Positions 12,063 to 22,869 of a stretch of 64,000 nucleotides of DNA are shown in pieces. The position numbers were made by a program, and so were the translations under genes. The DNA comes from Chrysopogon serrulatus (taxonomy: Eukaryota; Streptophyta; Magnoliopsida; Poales; Poaceae), in assembly GCA_015844335.1 (NCBI GenBank), contig JADLZL010006278.1, forward strand, positions 124,001 to 188,000, written 5' to 3'. Numbering within the stretch: the first letter of the stretch is position 1; every line of letters starts with the position of its first letter. The notes below the pieces were generated by a model that did not search any database, was not told the DNA's origin, and worked only from the letters and a program-made list of their open reading frames with translations.

Positions 12063-13054
12063 GGCTTCACCTAAGCAGGCCCTTGAAACATGCTCTTAGG
12101 GGTTGAAGAGAGATGAAGCTAGAAAAATAGTAGCTTCACGTAGCTCTAACTCGCTCCAGTAGACCCTGCGCGGGATTCTGTTTGTTAGTGGTTCTTTTCT
12201 TTTCCTTTCCTTTTGGCCAGTTAGTCTGTTTGTACAGCTATTTGTTTTGTCGATGCTTTTTCATTTTCATTAGTAGCTGCGGCTCCTCTTGTTCCTTGCA
12301 AATAGTTCATCAAAACGGTCTAGCTCCACCGGAAGATATCCATTCGCAATTTCGCAAAGGTACTACCGGCGAACAAAGCCAGGCGTTGGCTGCCGGCGAA
12401 CGAGAGGTCGCATTCGCATCGCACTCGATCCGGCTGGTGGTCCAGCCAGCGCTCTACACACCGGCGCGACTGACGACGATCGACGCCGACCGGCGGCGAC
12501 CACCACCACCTCCTCCGCGGGGCACGGGCGCGGCCGTACGTGCCTGTCGAGGGCCGGGCATTGATGAATGAACACGGAAAAATGAAAAGGAGATGGGCGA
12601 GATGCATGCATGCATCGAGCTGGAACGAAAGGTACATCGATCGCACGATGGATGGATTCGCGTGGCCGGCAGCGCGGACACGGCCGGAGAGCGCGACACG
12701 TACTACGTCTGGCCAGTGTGTGCCTGTGGCCCTGTCACGTTGCGTTGCGTTGCGTTGCGTTGGGGGCAAAGCGAACTTATCCCGTGGGCCGTGGCGGCCG
12801 GCACGATACGATGATCGAACTCGATCGTGCCAAGAACGTGCCACTGAAAGAAAAGGTCCGGTCCGTAGTCCGTACCGGATGGGCGCCGCGCCACACATGG
12901 CGCAATGGCATGCATCCAATGTAAAATAGAATGCTCATACCAAGCAATACGCGACAATTGGGACTTTTCGTTTCAGCTCGATCGATTCTAGCCGTTGGAG
13001 CTGAAATCGGAGCGACATAGCCAGATTTGCCGTTTTGGATCCAGCTCAAAGGTA
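12063..13054. other. Intergenic, partly GC-rich
   Basis: From 12,340 to 12,910 the DNA is GC-rich and open in several frames on both strands, as happens by composition. No frame shows a recognisable protein. A (gttgc)n pentanucleotide run lies at about 12,738-12,762 and a run of atgc at about 12,602-12,616. Confidence 0.4.
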
Positions 13055-13314
13055 CTCCTCTGTCCCATATTAGATGACGTTATGAGATGCGTACGGCCAA
13101 ACTTTTTCAACTTTGACTAGATTTGTAGAAAAAAAACGTGCAATATTTTCATCTCCAAATAAATTTGTTAAAAAACTAGACTTAAAGATCTTTCCAATGA
13201 TACTAATTACTTAGCATAAATATTTATATATTTTAATATATAATTCTTTGGTATTTTAAAAATGTTGACTTCCGGGAAGGCGAAAATGACAGCCTATTTT
13301 TAGGACGGAGGGAG
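13055..13314. mobile_element. Stowaway-like MITE (260 bp)
   Basis: Left end ctcctctgtcccatattaga and right end ctatttttaggacggaggga form an imperfect inverted pair of the Stowaway type, flanked by TA (13,053-13,054 and 13,315-13,316). The interior shares the aaagatctttccaatgatac core with the MITE at 8,505. Confidence 0.75.
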
Positions 13315-13316
13315 TA

Positions 13317-14764
13317 TCTTACTTGAAAAGGATCGGAGATAGAAAGATATAGGAGGAGGAAGACGAAGAAAACTGGAGCTTTACCTCCTCACCAACAATC
13401 ATCCGCAGATCGGAGCAGCACACGTCATCACCTTTTTTTACTACAATATTATAAGTACTAGTATATACTAGTACTAAAGTAGCAGTATACTATATATGTA
13501 AAAATACAATAAACAATCAAATCCGGCTCATGCATCTTGCATGTCACGCACCATCAGTAGCAGCACGAGCAAGATTCTAGAGCAAAGGCGGCAGGCATCG
13601 GTATATATCTCCAACCCAAAAGCTTTGCTTTCCTCCAAGATTTGCAACGTGAAAGGACGATGAGATCCCACGGGCTGCACACAGCGCTAGTAGTGCCTGT
13701 ACCTTTCTTTCGCTCGCCGGCGAGGAAACGAGAGGATTGGATTTGGAGAGGAGAGCCAGCCAGCAGCGTAGAAACACGCACGCCTCCCTGCCTGCACTTT
13801 GCGTTGCTTTAGGCCTGAATGGAATGGGAACCGAGCGAAAGCGACGAGCGCTGCCACGAATTCTCGCCCCGTCGACCGTCCTCGTCTTTCTCCTTTCTCC
13901 CCCACCCCCACCTGATGCCTGATGGCGACAGTGGCGCCATAGCCATCAATCATGGATGGCGTCTCCGTGATGGACGGATATGGTGGGCTCCGCAGGCAGG
14001 CAGGCCGGCCGCACAGTGGCAGGTCGCAAGTCCTGTGGGAAGTCGTTGGGCCAACGAGCCGCCCCGGACCACCGGGGATCCCAACCACGGCCGACAAGTT
14101 GATCGCCCCGCGACCGCGAGTTGATTGCCGCCGCCCGCTCACCGGCAACTTGTGCAGCTCGCCGGCAACTTGTGCAGCTCGCGGACAACGGCGAGAGACC
14201 GACTGGCGACTGCTGGCCTGACGCTGCTACTTGGCCTGTCCTCCTCTGCCGACGTCGGGCTGGGTGGGGCGCGGACAAAACTGGCGACGGACAGGGCGAA
14301 CACGGATCCGAATCCGATCGCTCGTGGGGGCGTCCTCGTCGTTTCTCCCGCCGTCGCAACCTTGCTCCTTGGCACTAGCTAGAGCTAGAGCTAAGGAGGG
14401 TGGCCTCCTTGGCTCGCAGTGGTCTGCTAATGAAATCCTCTGCTGCCAGCGAATCTTTGAATAATTGCAGTTACTGTGGCACGTGACTGTGGAGAGTAGG
14501 CAAATACATTGATTTGGTTAATCATTTGTAAATATAAATAGACAGAGGTCCGGGGAGGTGTATACGGTGTACCAGCTTCAATTCAACGATGAGTCAGTTT
14601 CACTTTCGATCGGAGGCAGACCAACCAGCGAAGTCATGCATGGATGCAACTCAGGGAGATTGATTATGAGTCAGCTGCGTGAATCCATGTATTAAAAGAA
14701 GGTTCATCCAATCCAGCCATCCTCCTCAATCGCGTACGACGACCTCGTGGAGCAACACTGGCAC
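13317..14764. other. Intergenic, GC-rich block, no gene recognised
   Basis: The GC-rich part (about 13,700-14,390) is open in several frames, none protein-like. A perfect 20-bp tandem duplication (ccggcaacttgtgcagctcg) sits at 14,142-14,181. A tataaataga sequence at about 14,530 resembles a TATA box, but no supported gene follows. Confidence 0.4.
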
Positions 14765-14871
14765 AACAGTCAGTTTCCATCTCCTTAATCTTTATAAAAA
14801 GTTTTGACACTGTGGGGATCTCCCCCACAGTTTTTGCCGTCAAAAAAAAAAACAGTCAGTTTCCATCTCCT
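14765..14871 (+). mobile_element. 65-bp retroposed 3'-end fragment with 21-bp target duplication
   Basis: The 21 bases at 14,765-14,785 recur exactly at 14,851-14,871. Between them are 65 bases (14,786-14,850) that end in an A-run, include a small stem (ctgtgggg...cccccacag) and have the look of a plant LINE or SINE 3' terminus. The length of the duplication plus the poly(A) supports target-primed reverse transcription with extreme 5' truncation. Confidence 0.8.
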
Positions 14872-16416
14872 CTTGTTTTTTTCTTTCATTTTTTTTTTTG
14901 TCGTCTCCGACTCCGATGCGTCCATTGCTGCCGACTTGGGTGCGGATCGGACAAGGCAAATCGATCAGAGGAACAGTCGGGGCGGGATCAGTGATCAATC
15001 ACATTCATATCAGTCGGCGGCAGGCAGCATACCACGCGCGCGTGCCGTCGTTTCTCGAACTACGACCGGACGGGGGGGAGCTGTTTTCCAAAACCACTTC
15101 CTGTTTGTTTGTCTGGCGATCCAGCTGAAGCCGGCAGACTGTCCGGCGTCTCCGACAATGCACTGCCAGTTAAGCTAGCATGAGACATCCACTTCAGATG
15201 TTTGTCTGCATATAGAGAAGACAACTATACTAATAACAATTTTAAGAAACGATGATAGAACTAGATCATCCGAAAGGTTAACTATATGCTACGACTGTGC
15301 TTGACGTGGACATCGACACTATCAGAACTTCCAGTTAGTTTTGGATCCAGACCAATAGTTTGATGCTTGCAGAGACTGGACAATTTGACATGATCAAACT
15401 TCCGATCGACGACATCGATCGGGACTTCAGATCTAGTTCAGATTTGATCTTTTGAAAGCACATTAAGTTGTCTATTATGAGGACAAGAAAAACCAACAAA
15501 CCCCACAAATATAAGTGGCCACCCCACAAGTTTAAGTGGCCAACTCGCCAAACACGATTCAGTCTATTATTACTATTCATCAAATCACTCTATCGTTTTT
15601 ATCTTTTAACCACTGCAAATTGTCCCTTCCAGCATTCTATATACATAGTTTTTACCATGTATCTAAAGACTAGACATAATGTAAATTGTTTTTTTTTACT
15701 GCCCTGTCCTTGAAAAAAATATGTTGTTCTATTTGTTTGTACTCTTTTCTTAGTTCTATGTTATCTATATGAACATGGGCTATATATGTTATCTATATTA
15801 ACATGGGGCAACCAAAGAAATAATACGCTATACGTTGTCGCTATAGCTGGTTATAGCTGTTTTATGTCGTATGTTGCTATTTGTACTCATTTTCAGTTTG
15901 GTTGTTTTAGCTTGCTACAGCCCGCTATAGCTAGCTAGCTTAACCTCAGGAGCTGTTAAATGCCTATAGGCAGAGCTATATCATACATTTTTTAGGGAAA
16001 GCTATATAATACATTGACTTGGGGTAAATGTAAGGTTATATCAAATTTCAAGGTCCATATGAGTTTGAAATTGATTATAGCGCAAAAACTTCAAACTTTG
16101 ACTTGGGTTATATGGAACTATGTCTAGGGGTGTATCCATTTTGTGAACAATATATAGGTCTCATTCTTAAAATCATTTGAAAATTTTAAAACAAGCATAT
16201 ACACCCAAAATATGATTCCATACATAAATTTTACATTTTTCCTAACTACTTTTAATCATTCCACTATCTTTGTCCACTCATGGCTTTGCCCAACAGCGGA
16301 AACAGGACTCGCTGTTGGATCACGAGGATCCTCAACCATTATTTAGATCCTAAGCTCACACCTGACAGTGATGAGCCAGTAGAAACTGTGTATTACTTAG
16401 ACTTAGTTTGTTATTA
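14872..16416. other. Intergenic, no gene recognised
   Basis: Mixed-composition DNA. The ORF over 14,804-15,178 crosses the retroposed insert and has no motif, so I do not call it a gene. Around 15,760-15,950 short gctatagctgg/ttatagctg motifs recur without a clear unit. Confidence 0.35.
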
Positions 16417-16569
16417 CTCACTCCATTTTAAATTATAAGATGTTTTGATTTTTTTCTAGATACATAACTTTTGTTATGTATTTAGATAAAAACTATGTCT
16501 AGTTGAGATGCATAGATAAAGCAATGTAATTAGAAAAATAAAACTTTTTATAATTTAAAATTGAAGTGA
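16417..16569. mobile_element. Short Stowaway-like MITE
   Basis: Left end ctcactccattttaaattat pairs with right end ataatttaaaattgaagtga as an imperfect inverted repeat. A TA precedes the left end; the right TA has decayed. About 153 bp, no ORF. Confidence 0.6.
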
Positions 16570-16919
16570 CGAGGCGATCATGGACAATCAACATATAGTC
16601 AGTTCTGCAAACCAACTAATAGAGCCAGAAGTACCAGAGCATAATTTTTCAAACGAAACGCCATAAAAGTGTACTGTAGTACATCTTTTTCCAACTATGG
16701 AGCCCGTGCACGATGACTATATGGAGCCCGGCCCGCTGCTGCCGTCCTGGAGGTGCACTGATTTCCGGCAGCCGCCTTGGTGTGCCTGCAGCCGCGGCTT
16801 TAGCGGCAGCGCGCGACGACGTTGGAAGGGACGAGCGAGAGACGCCAACTAGGCACCGCTAGATGTGCCGGCTGCCTATACCCTCCTAACTAACCACAAA
16901 CAACCGCTAGCAATTATAT

Positions 16920-17095
16920 ATTAAAAAATATCAATATGTATGATACATAATTAGTATCATTAGAAAGATATTTTAATCTAGTTCTTAATAAATTTTTTTG
17001 GGGACACAAATATTGCATGTATTTTCTATAAATCAAGTTAAACTTGTGGCACGAAAACCAACGACGGCAGTCAATTAGAGACGAAATAAGTATGT
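16920..17095. mobile_element. Decayed Stowaway-family fragment
   Basis: The core (attagtatcattagaaagat, then atattgcatgtattttctat, then cttgtggcacg) matches the interior of the MITE at 8,505-8,739. The right end reads gagacgaaataagta. The left terminus is missing. Confidence 0.55.
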
Positions 17096-17696
17096 CATGA
17101 ATCATCCATATAGCCTCATCAGATGACATGTATATAACACAACCATCAACTCTGTTTTTCTTCGACACTGAATGATCAGTTAATCATGTGAGTTGAGAAT
17201 GTACATACATGCTGCAATGGAGTCGAAGGAGTACACGTAGGATCTGTTTGCTACTCCAAGTCTCCGCATATAGGAGGCGCTTGTTTGGTTTCCTGGTTTC
17301 CCACCGTAGCGCCTTGTGTGTATGGGACGCCGCACAGCCTGCTTGAGCGGCACGATAGATGATCCCATTGTTGCCGAGCCTTGCTAAGCTGGGACAGCTA
17401 CCACGTGGCCCCGCGCGGATACCTAATGACAGTCACTTGATGATGTGATCAAAACTAGCAAAACAGGAAACTAAACAAAGGATGTGCTTACTAAACAAGC
17501 TAGGTTACATGCATTTCCATATCTTGGCTTAGATGGGTTTGCATCTGGCTCCCAATCAAAATATGGGACTAAGGGTCTATATATTTGGATAGGCTAGAGC
17601 TAGTTACTTATTAGGCTAAAAATTAGCTCAAATAAGCTAAACTTGGCTAAGAACTAGTTGGAAAGTGATTAGTGAGCTAAAACACTAGCTTACCTA
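17096..17696. other. Intergenic, no gene recognised
   Basis: Nothing protein-like. The last 120 bases contain repeated ggctaaaaattagctc/ctaaacttggcta, probably an old MITE. Confidence 0.3.
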
Positions 17697-18069
17697 GGCC
17701 TTGTTTACTTCCCCCTCCAACTTCCAAGTTTTTTCACTCTCTCTCCATCACATCACAATTTGTACCCGCATGTAAAGAGTATTAAATATAAGTATAAAAA
17801 ATAACTAATTACACTTTGGATGAAAACGATTGGACAATATTTGCCACATACAAACGAAATACTTGGACTTTTCAATTTCTCTCCATCACATCAATTTCTA
17901 CCCTATATATGGAGCATTAAATGTTAGTAAAAAAAATAACTAATTACATGGTTTGGTTGTAAATCAAATGACGAATCTTTCAAAGCAGGTTGGTTAAACG
18001 ATTGGACAATATTTACCAAAAACGAAAACATGGACTTTTCAATCTCTCTTCCCCCATCTAAACAAGGCC
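17697..18069. mobile_element. GGCCTTGTTTA-ended MITE with doubled interior
   Basis: Ends ggccttgttta and taaacaaggcc are inverted, with CTA on both sides (17,694-17,696 and 18,070-18,072). The inside holds two diverged copies of the same module (ctctctccatcacatc ... taactaattaca ... gattggacaatattt), at about 17,735-17,850 and 17,875-18,040. Related elements lie at 20,103-20,285 and 43,623-44,031. Confidence 0.75.
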
Positions 18070-18720
18070 CTATTAGCCCTCTTTGGATGCACATGCACCA
18101 AGTGGCTAATAATTGTAGCTGATTTTTTTTAACTAGTAAACAAATAACTCATGTATCAAACAGGCCGTAACATTGGACAATGATCTATCAAACAGACTCC
18201 ACGTGGTATCCATTAATTGGGAGGTCTTTGCCATCAGCCATCAATGCCTTGCTGCTTGTGTTGTGGTAGCAAACACGTACAGATGAGGTACTGTTGTCAT
18301 CAAACAGTACGGCCGGCGCGCTACCAGACGGTACTATAGTACGTAACGACGAGACTAAGAAATATTTTTGTCCCTGTGCTTGTTTGTTTCTCCAACCATT
18401 AATTACCATCCTAGCTTCCCGAGTACAGTACTTGTACAGCTACTACGACCTCGCATCGATTGCACGGGCGACGGGTTGCTGTCCTGATGATGTCTGTCAG
18501 GGCACCGACTGTACCGTAGGTAGTACGTGCACGACGGCGACGGCTCGTGGCTGCACATCTAATACTTCACTGTATTGTATATTTGGATTAGCGAGAGCCA
18601 TGCATGGATCGTAATCGTATCACACGCAAGTCCAAAAGGAATGATGATTATTAGCTTGTTAATTCGTCTGGATGGCACGGTCGACCTGAGGAGGTGGTGC
18701 GAGTTATCCCAAAAAGGTGA
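18070..18720. other. Intergenic, no gene recognised
   Basis: No ORF with protein character; the 106-aa frame at 18,294-18,614 has no motif or related copy that I can see. Confidence 0.3.
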
Positions 18721-18739
18721 CTGAATCTAATAATGTTTT

Positions 18740-20780
18740 TTTTAAGTTCTCCTTTTACTGAATCGGAAATCAAAACAGCTAAAGGCATTAGGGTTGGTGT
18801 CCATGCTCTTGGGTCTCGCATTTGCTTTTAATTTGCGGACGATTGCCTGTTCATGCAAGGTACTGAACGTGCAGGGCAACATCTTGCAGATATTTTACGA
18901 ATTTATCAGGAAGGATCAGGTTAGATAGTGAACCTGGCAAAATCAGCCATCTTCTTTAGTTAGAACTGTGATGATGATAATATGAAAGAGATGTGGCAGT
19001 CCCCTGGTATGTCACCAAGGCATTTGGTGAAAAATACTTAGGCCTGCCCATGGCGGTTGGGCGCAACACCACTGATAGCTTTGAGCCGATCCCAGCAAAG
19101 GTCCGAAGTTTGTTTAGTGGGTGGAGTGAAAAACGCTTGAGCAGTGCAGCAAAAGAAGTGCTTATAAAGTCAGTGGCGCAGACCATTCCAACTTATTACC
19201 TGATGAGCTGCTTTATCCTGTCATCCATGATAAGGAAGAAAATCACTTTGGTTGTCTCTAATTTTTAGTGAGATAGATCGGCGAACAGCCGTGCCATCCA
19301 CTGGAAACGGTGGTAGGACCTAAATCTTTCTAAATGCCATGGAGGTATGGGCTTCTGAGGTATCACGCTTTTTAACCTGGCAATGTTGGGGAAGCAGCGA
19401 TGATGCTTGATGACTTCGCCGGATACCTTATGCTCCAGAGTTCTCAAAGGAAAATATTTTACGAATGGAGATTTCTTATTACGGAGGAAAAAATGAAATT
19501 CGTCCCACACTTAGGGCAAGGCCAATGGAGGCATATGTTCTGTATAGGTTTCAGGCAAAAGAAACGCCATGTTGATGAGCAGTATACTGAGGCAGTTCAA
19601 CTTCCAATGCTAGCAGTACAAGAGCAGCCTCAAACTTTTAACTATATATATTAATATATTGTGTTACGTTGGACCATACATCTATTTTCATCTCTGCTTT
19701 TAGCCTCTCCTGCGCATACGTATGTCACCAGGGAACTAGTCTCTTCTCCCAACGCTTGCTTCAACGTTGTCCTAGCACTTTTGTCAGACCAGGCCAATGT
19801 TGCCTCTGCAAGAGGCTCTGCTGCACTGCAGAGCTACTAGCTCAGATGATGTGGATACACAGAGTCGAGGTGGAGTTTGGGGCAGCTCGCCAGGTTGGCG
19901 CGTTGAACAAGCCCTTAGGGTGCCATTCTGGTTGGCCGCAAGGTTCTGCAGTATGGTCTCATTCGTCGAATTGGTGATGGTGAAAATACAAATGTCTGGT
20001 AGGATCATTGGATACCAGGTGCTACCGGTGGCAGATTGATCTGACCAAAACCAGGTGCCTCAGCGATCCGAGTGAGTGACCTACTAGCACTAGATGGAAG
20101 AAGGCCTTGTTCGGATGGGTTCCAAGTTTTTCCACTCTCTCTCCATCACATCAATTTTTTACCCATATATATGGAACCTCAGCGTAAATCCGAGAATCTT
20201 TTGAGTGACCTGGACAATATTTACCACAAACAAACGAAACGCTACTATTCATTCGGGTTGCAAAAATTTTGCATCCGAACAAGGCGGAAGTTGGGATGTA
20301 TATCAGCCCTTCATCAGAACCTTCTATACATGGATGGACAGGCTGTCAAAAATATCCTTTAGAAAGGCGGCAAGATGATTTTTGGGCAAGGTTGAGGGGA
20401 AGACGACATGGCCTCTACATAGTTCGATCAGCCTACAGATTGTTGGACGCACTAGATGCGCAAGAAAAGGATCATGGCGAAAAGGTGCTCATTCAGTGGC
20501 AAGCAATGGCCCTTATTGGCAGAAACTCTGGAAGGCCGAGGTACCACCAAAAGTTTGCGTGTTTTGGTGGCGAGTGTCTCATGATTTCATTCCATGTCGG
20601 GAGAATCTCCACCGCCGTCATTTGGAACCGATTGGAACATGCTACTTCTGCAGGATTGAAGATGAATCCACTTTGCACGCTTTGACACAATGTACGTCAG
20701 CAGTCATCTTCTAGGACAAGCTGAAGTCTCTCACGGGGATCAAGCTTCCACGGCTCCATCTGGAGACTGACGCATATTTG
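18740..20780 (+). mobile_element. LINE 3' remnant, interrupted by two insertions
   Basis: Plus-strand remains of a LINE ORF2 downstream part. Readable pieces in order: TESEIKTAKGIRVGVHA and FADDCLFMQGTERAGQHLAD (about 18,755-18,900, with a stop just before FADD); FGEKYLGLPMAVGRNTTDSF through SAAKEVLIKSVAQTIPTYY (19,022-19,205); thumb (about 19,290-19,520); VLQYGLIRRIGDGENTNVW (about 19,940-20,000); and zf-RVT (ORF 20,382-20,714: PPKVCVFWWRVSH, CYFCRIEDESTLHALTQC). About 400 bp of unidentified DNA (about 19,530-19,930) and a MITE (20,103-20,285) split it. Frames shift often and stops are common. Confidence 0.82.
20103..20285. mobile_element. GGCCTTGTTCGG-ended MITE (single module)
   Basis: Ends gccttgttcggatg and catccgaacaaggc are inverted. 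The interior (ctctctccatcacatcaatt, then ggacaatatttaccacaaac) is one module of the element seen doubled at 17,697 and 43,623. It lies within the LINE remnant and is therefore younger than it. Confidence 0.7.
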
Positions 20781-21557
20781 TCAGCATAATGACATATTTC
20801 CCTACTTTTAAAAAAAATGTTACTATAGGTTTACAGAAGACTTAGCAACATTTGTATCTCTAGATAAGTCTATTAAATATATTTATCAATTTATCTTATG
20901 GTACTAATTATGTATCATGAATATTAATATTTTTTTACATTATAGTTGGTCAAAGTTTAACGTGTTTGATTTTTTTTAAAGTGGAAACGATGTTCTTTGT
21001 GGGAGAGAGGAAGTAGTACTGAACACGCACCAGACGAGACGAACGATCAATCAGATGATCGATGTGGTTGTTCACGGGCCAGAAAAATATCTTGACATCA
21101 TTTAATACTCGCACAGGCCCTACTAGATACGCACGGCATAAGGACGGACGTCCTCCTCTTCAACCATCTCCCTTCACATGCACGCACAACGCATGACCGC
21201 ACAGGCACAGCACGCACAAACCTTGCTCCTGGCCGGTCACGTCTCATCCATGGCAGACGTCGTCGGACGGGCACACGCACACGTTTGTGACACCGTGCAT
21301 GAATGCGACGCAGCCCGATTGGTTAAATTCAATTAATCGCTGCATCCGTGGCTCCTCCGTGCCACGAAACGGATCTCATTATTACAAGTCGAACGACGAC
21401 GACACCATCATGATCGTCTTGTATTATGTTTGTTTTATCAATCGAATTTATCAGCTATTCAAACAGTATTTCTCTCTTATATCAAATTAGTGAGCTTGTC
21501 TTATCATCTAATTTATATGACCAATCGAACAGTCTGATTAATCTTTTGAATGACTAA
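20781..21557. other. Intergenic with MITE-like fragments
   Basis: About 20,805-21,020 resembles a worn Stowaway/Tourist element (AT-rich, tactaattatgtatcatgaat core). About 21,420-21,530 carries the cttgtcttatca motif of another MITE. No gene. Confidence 0.35.
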
Positions 21558-21940
21558 GAGTCTGTTTGGCATAACTTCACCAACAATTTTCTAAACTGTT
21601 GTGAGCTGTTTTCTTTAAAACATTCTAAAGCATTTTTTTCCTCTCATGAAGAGATGTGATGAGCTGAAAAGAAATAGCTTGTTCCAGCTTCATCTGACAC
21701 AAGTGGGTCCAGTGTGTGCACATCTCCGATTTGCCCTCAACCGGAAAACGGGTTGCTCGGAGAAAGGGCGCGGGCACGGTCTCCTGCCCGGCGCGTAGGC
21801 GCAGCTATCGTGCCAAGGCTCGGTCGCTCGGGCATGAATGGAGCAAGGCCAGCTGGCCGACTGATTGGGGCACGGCCGCCGGGTTCACAGGGCCTGAGGC
21901 AAGGTCGCCAGAGCAAGGCTAGGTCGCGGCGACGGGCGTG

Positions 21941-22127
21941 CACTACTGAAAACTTGAAATTCCCTCACGGTATATCGGCATAAAATGTCCGTATGGTTAT
22001 AAAAATAAAAATATCGCTATAAAATTTTTACCGTCGGGGAAAATAAAAATACCGTCGGGGCTAGCTCGACTGGGGTAATTCTAATTTTGCCCGGCGTTGG
22101 TAAGGAAATTTCAAGTTTCCAGTAGTG
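21941..22127. mobile_element. 187-bp mini-CACTA (CACTA-type MITE)
   Basis: The left end cactactgaaaacttgaaat and the right end atttcaagtttccagtagtg are inverted repeats of about 22 bp, with a CACTA core. The 3-bp target duplication GTG is at 21,938-21,940 and 22,128-22,130, which is the rule for CACTA elements. The middle holds two taccgtcgggg-like repeats and no ORF, so it can only move with help from another element. Confidence 0.87.
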
Positions 22128-22292
22128 GTGGCCGCCCGGGGGGGCACGGCTTCGCCAGGCGGCGCAGCCGCCGCCGGGGACACCGCCAGCGTAAGGAAGC
22201 TTCCATTGCATGGCAGCCATGCTCGTGACCTCCATGGCGCGTAGGCTCTCGGGGGGGGGGCCTCGCGCCTCCATGCACTATGCAAGGACGGG

Positions 22293-22512
22293 GCATTTAG
22301 TCCCGGGCCTAAAGGGCATGTAGTCCCGGTTCCTCAGCCGGGACTAAGAAATCGGGACTAAATGTCCAACCTTTAGTCCCGGTTCCCAGGCCCGGGACTA
22401 AAGGTCCACTTTTAGTCCCGGTTGGTAACACCAACGGGACTAAAAGGTGCGCCAAAGCTGTACCCGGGCCGGCACTTTTAGTCCCGGTTGGTGTTACCAA
22501 CCGGGGCTAAAA
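22293..22512. repeat. CACTA subterminal repeat array (left)
   Basis: Repeated tttagtcccggtt and aaccgggactaaa in both orientations, forming many short stems. In this family these are the transposase-binding subterminal repeats. Confidence 0.85.
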
Positions 22513-22664
22513 GTATTTTTTTATTTTTGCCTTTTTCTATTAATTTTTCATTTAGGGTTTACAATTACATTATTATTTTCCCAATGCGTATTGTTCGCTA
22601 CTAATTTATGTATACACGCACCTATAATTTATATAATTTAGAACATTACACATAAATAAAATAA

Positions 22665-22667
<3 letters not shown>

Positions 22668-22711
<44 letters not shown>
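22668..22711. repeat. (AT)n microsatellite
   Basis: An uninterrupted run of alternating A and T of about 44 bases. Confidence 0.95.
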
Positions 22712-22712
<1 letters not shown>

Positions 22713-22869
22713 CTCTTATATTTTACATATGTATAGCTCCATAATAAAGTATTTACATATGCATCGGGGATAAAGTATTTACATCATAAATGTTCTCCGC
22801 CACTCAAATACCGTACAAATGTTCATCTTGGTTTGGTTTCATTGGTTCGTCAGGGTTGAAGTAGAACTC

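Noticed and set aside
12289..12929. Cluster of overlapping ORFs up to 199 aa in 12.3-12.9 kb
   Set aside because: Open in several frames on both strands through GC-rich composition, with no recognisable domain, and no splice or promoter context.
14520..14545. tataaataga as a gene promoter
   Set aside because: No supported coding sequence or transcript signal follows within 1 kb; AT-rich DNA gives such matches by chance.
14804..15178. 124-aa ORF starting MTLWGSPPQF
   Set aside because: It runs through the retroposed 65-bp insert and T-rich DNA; no motif or sign of constraint.
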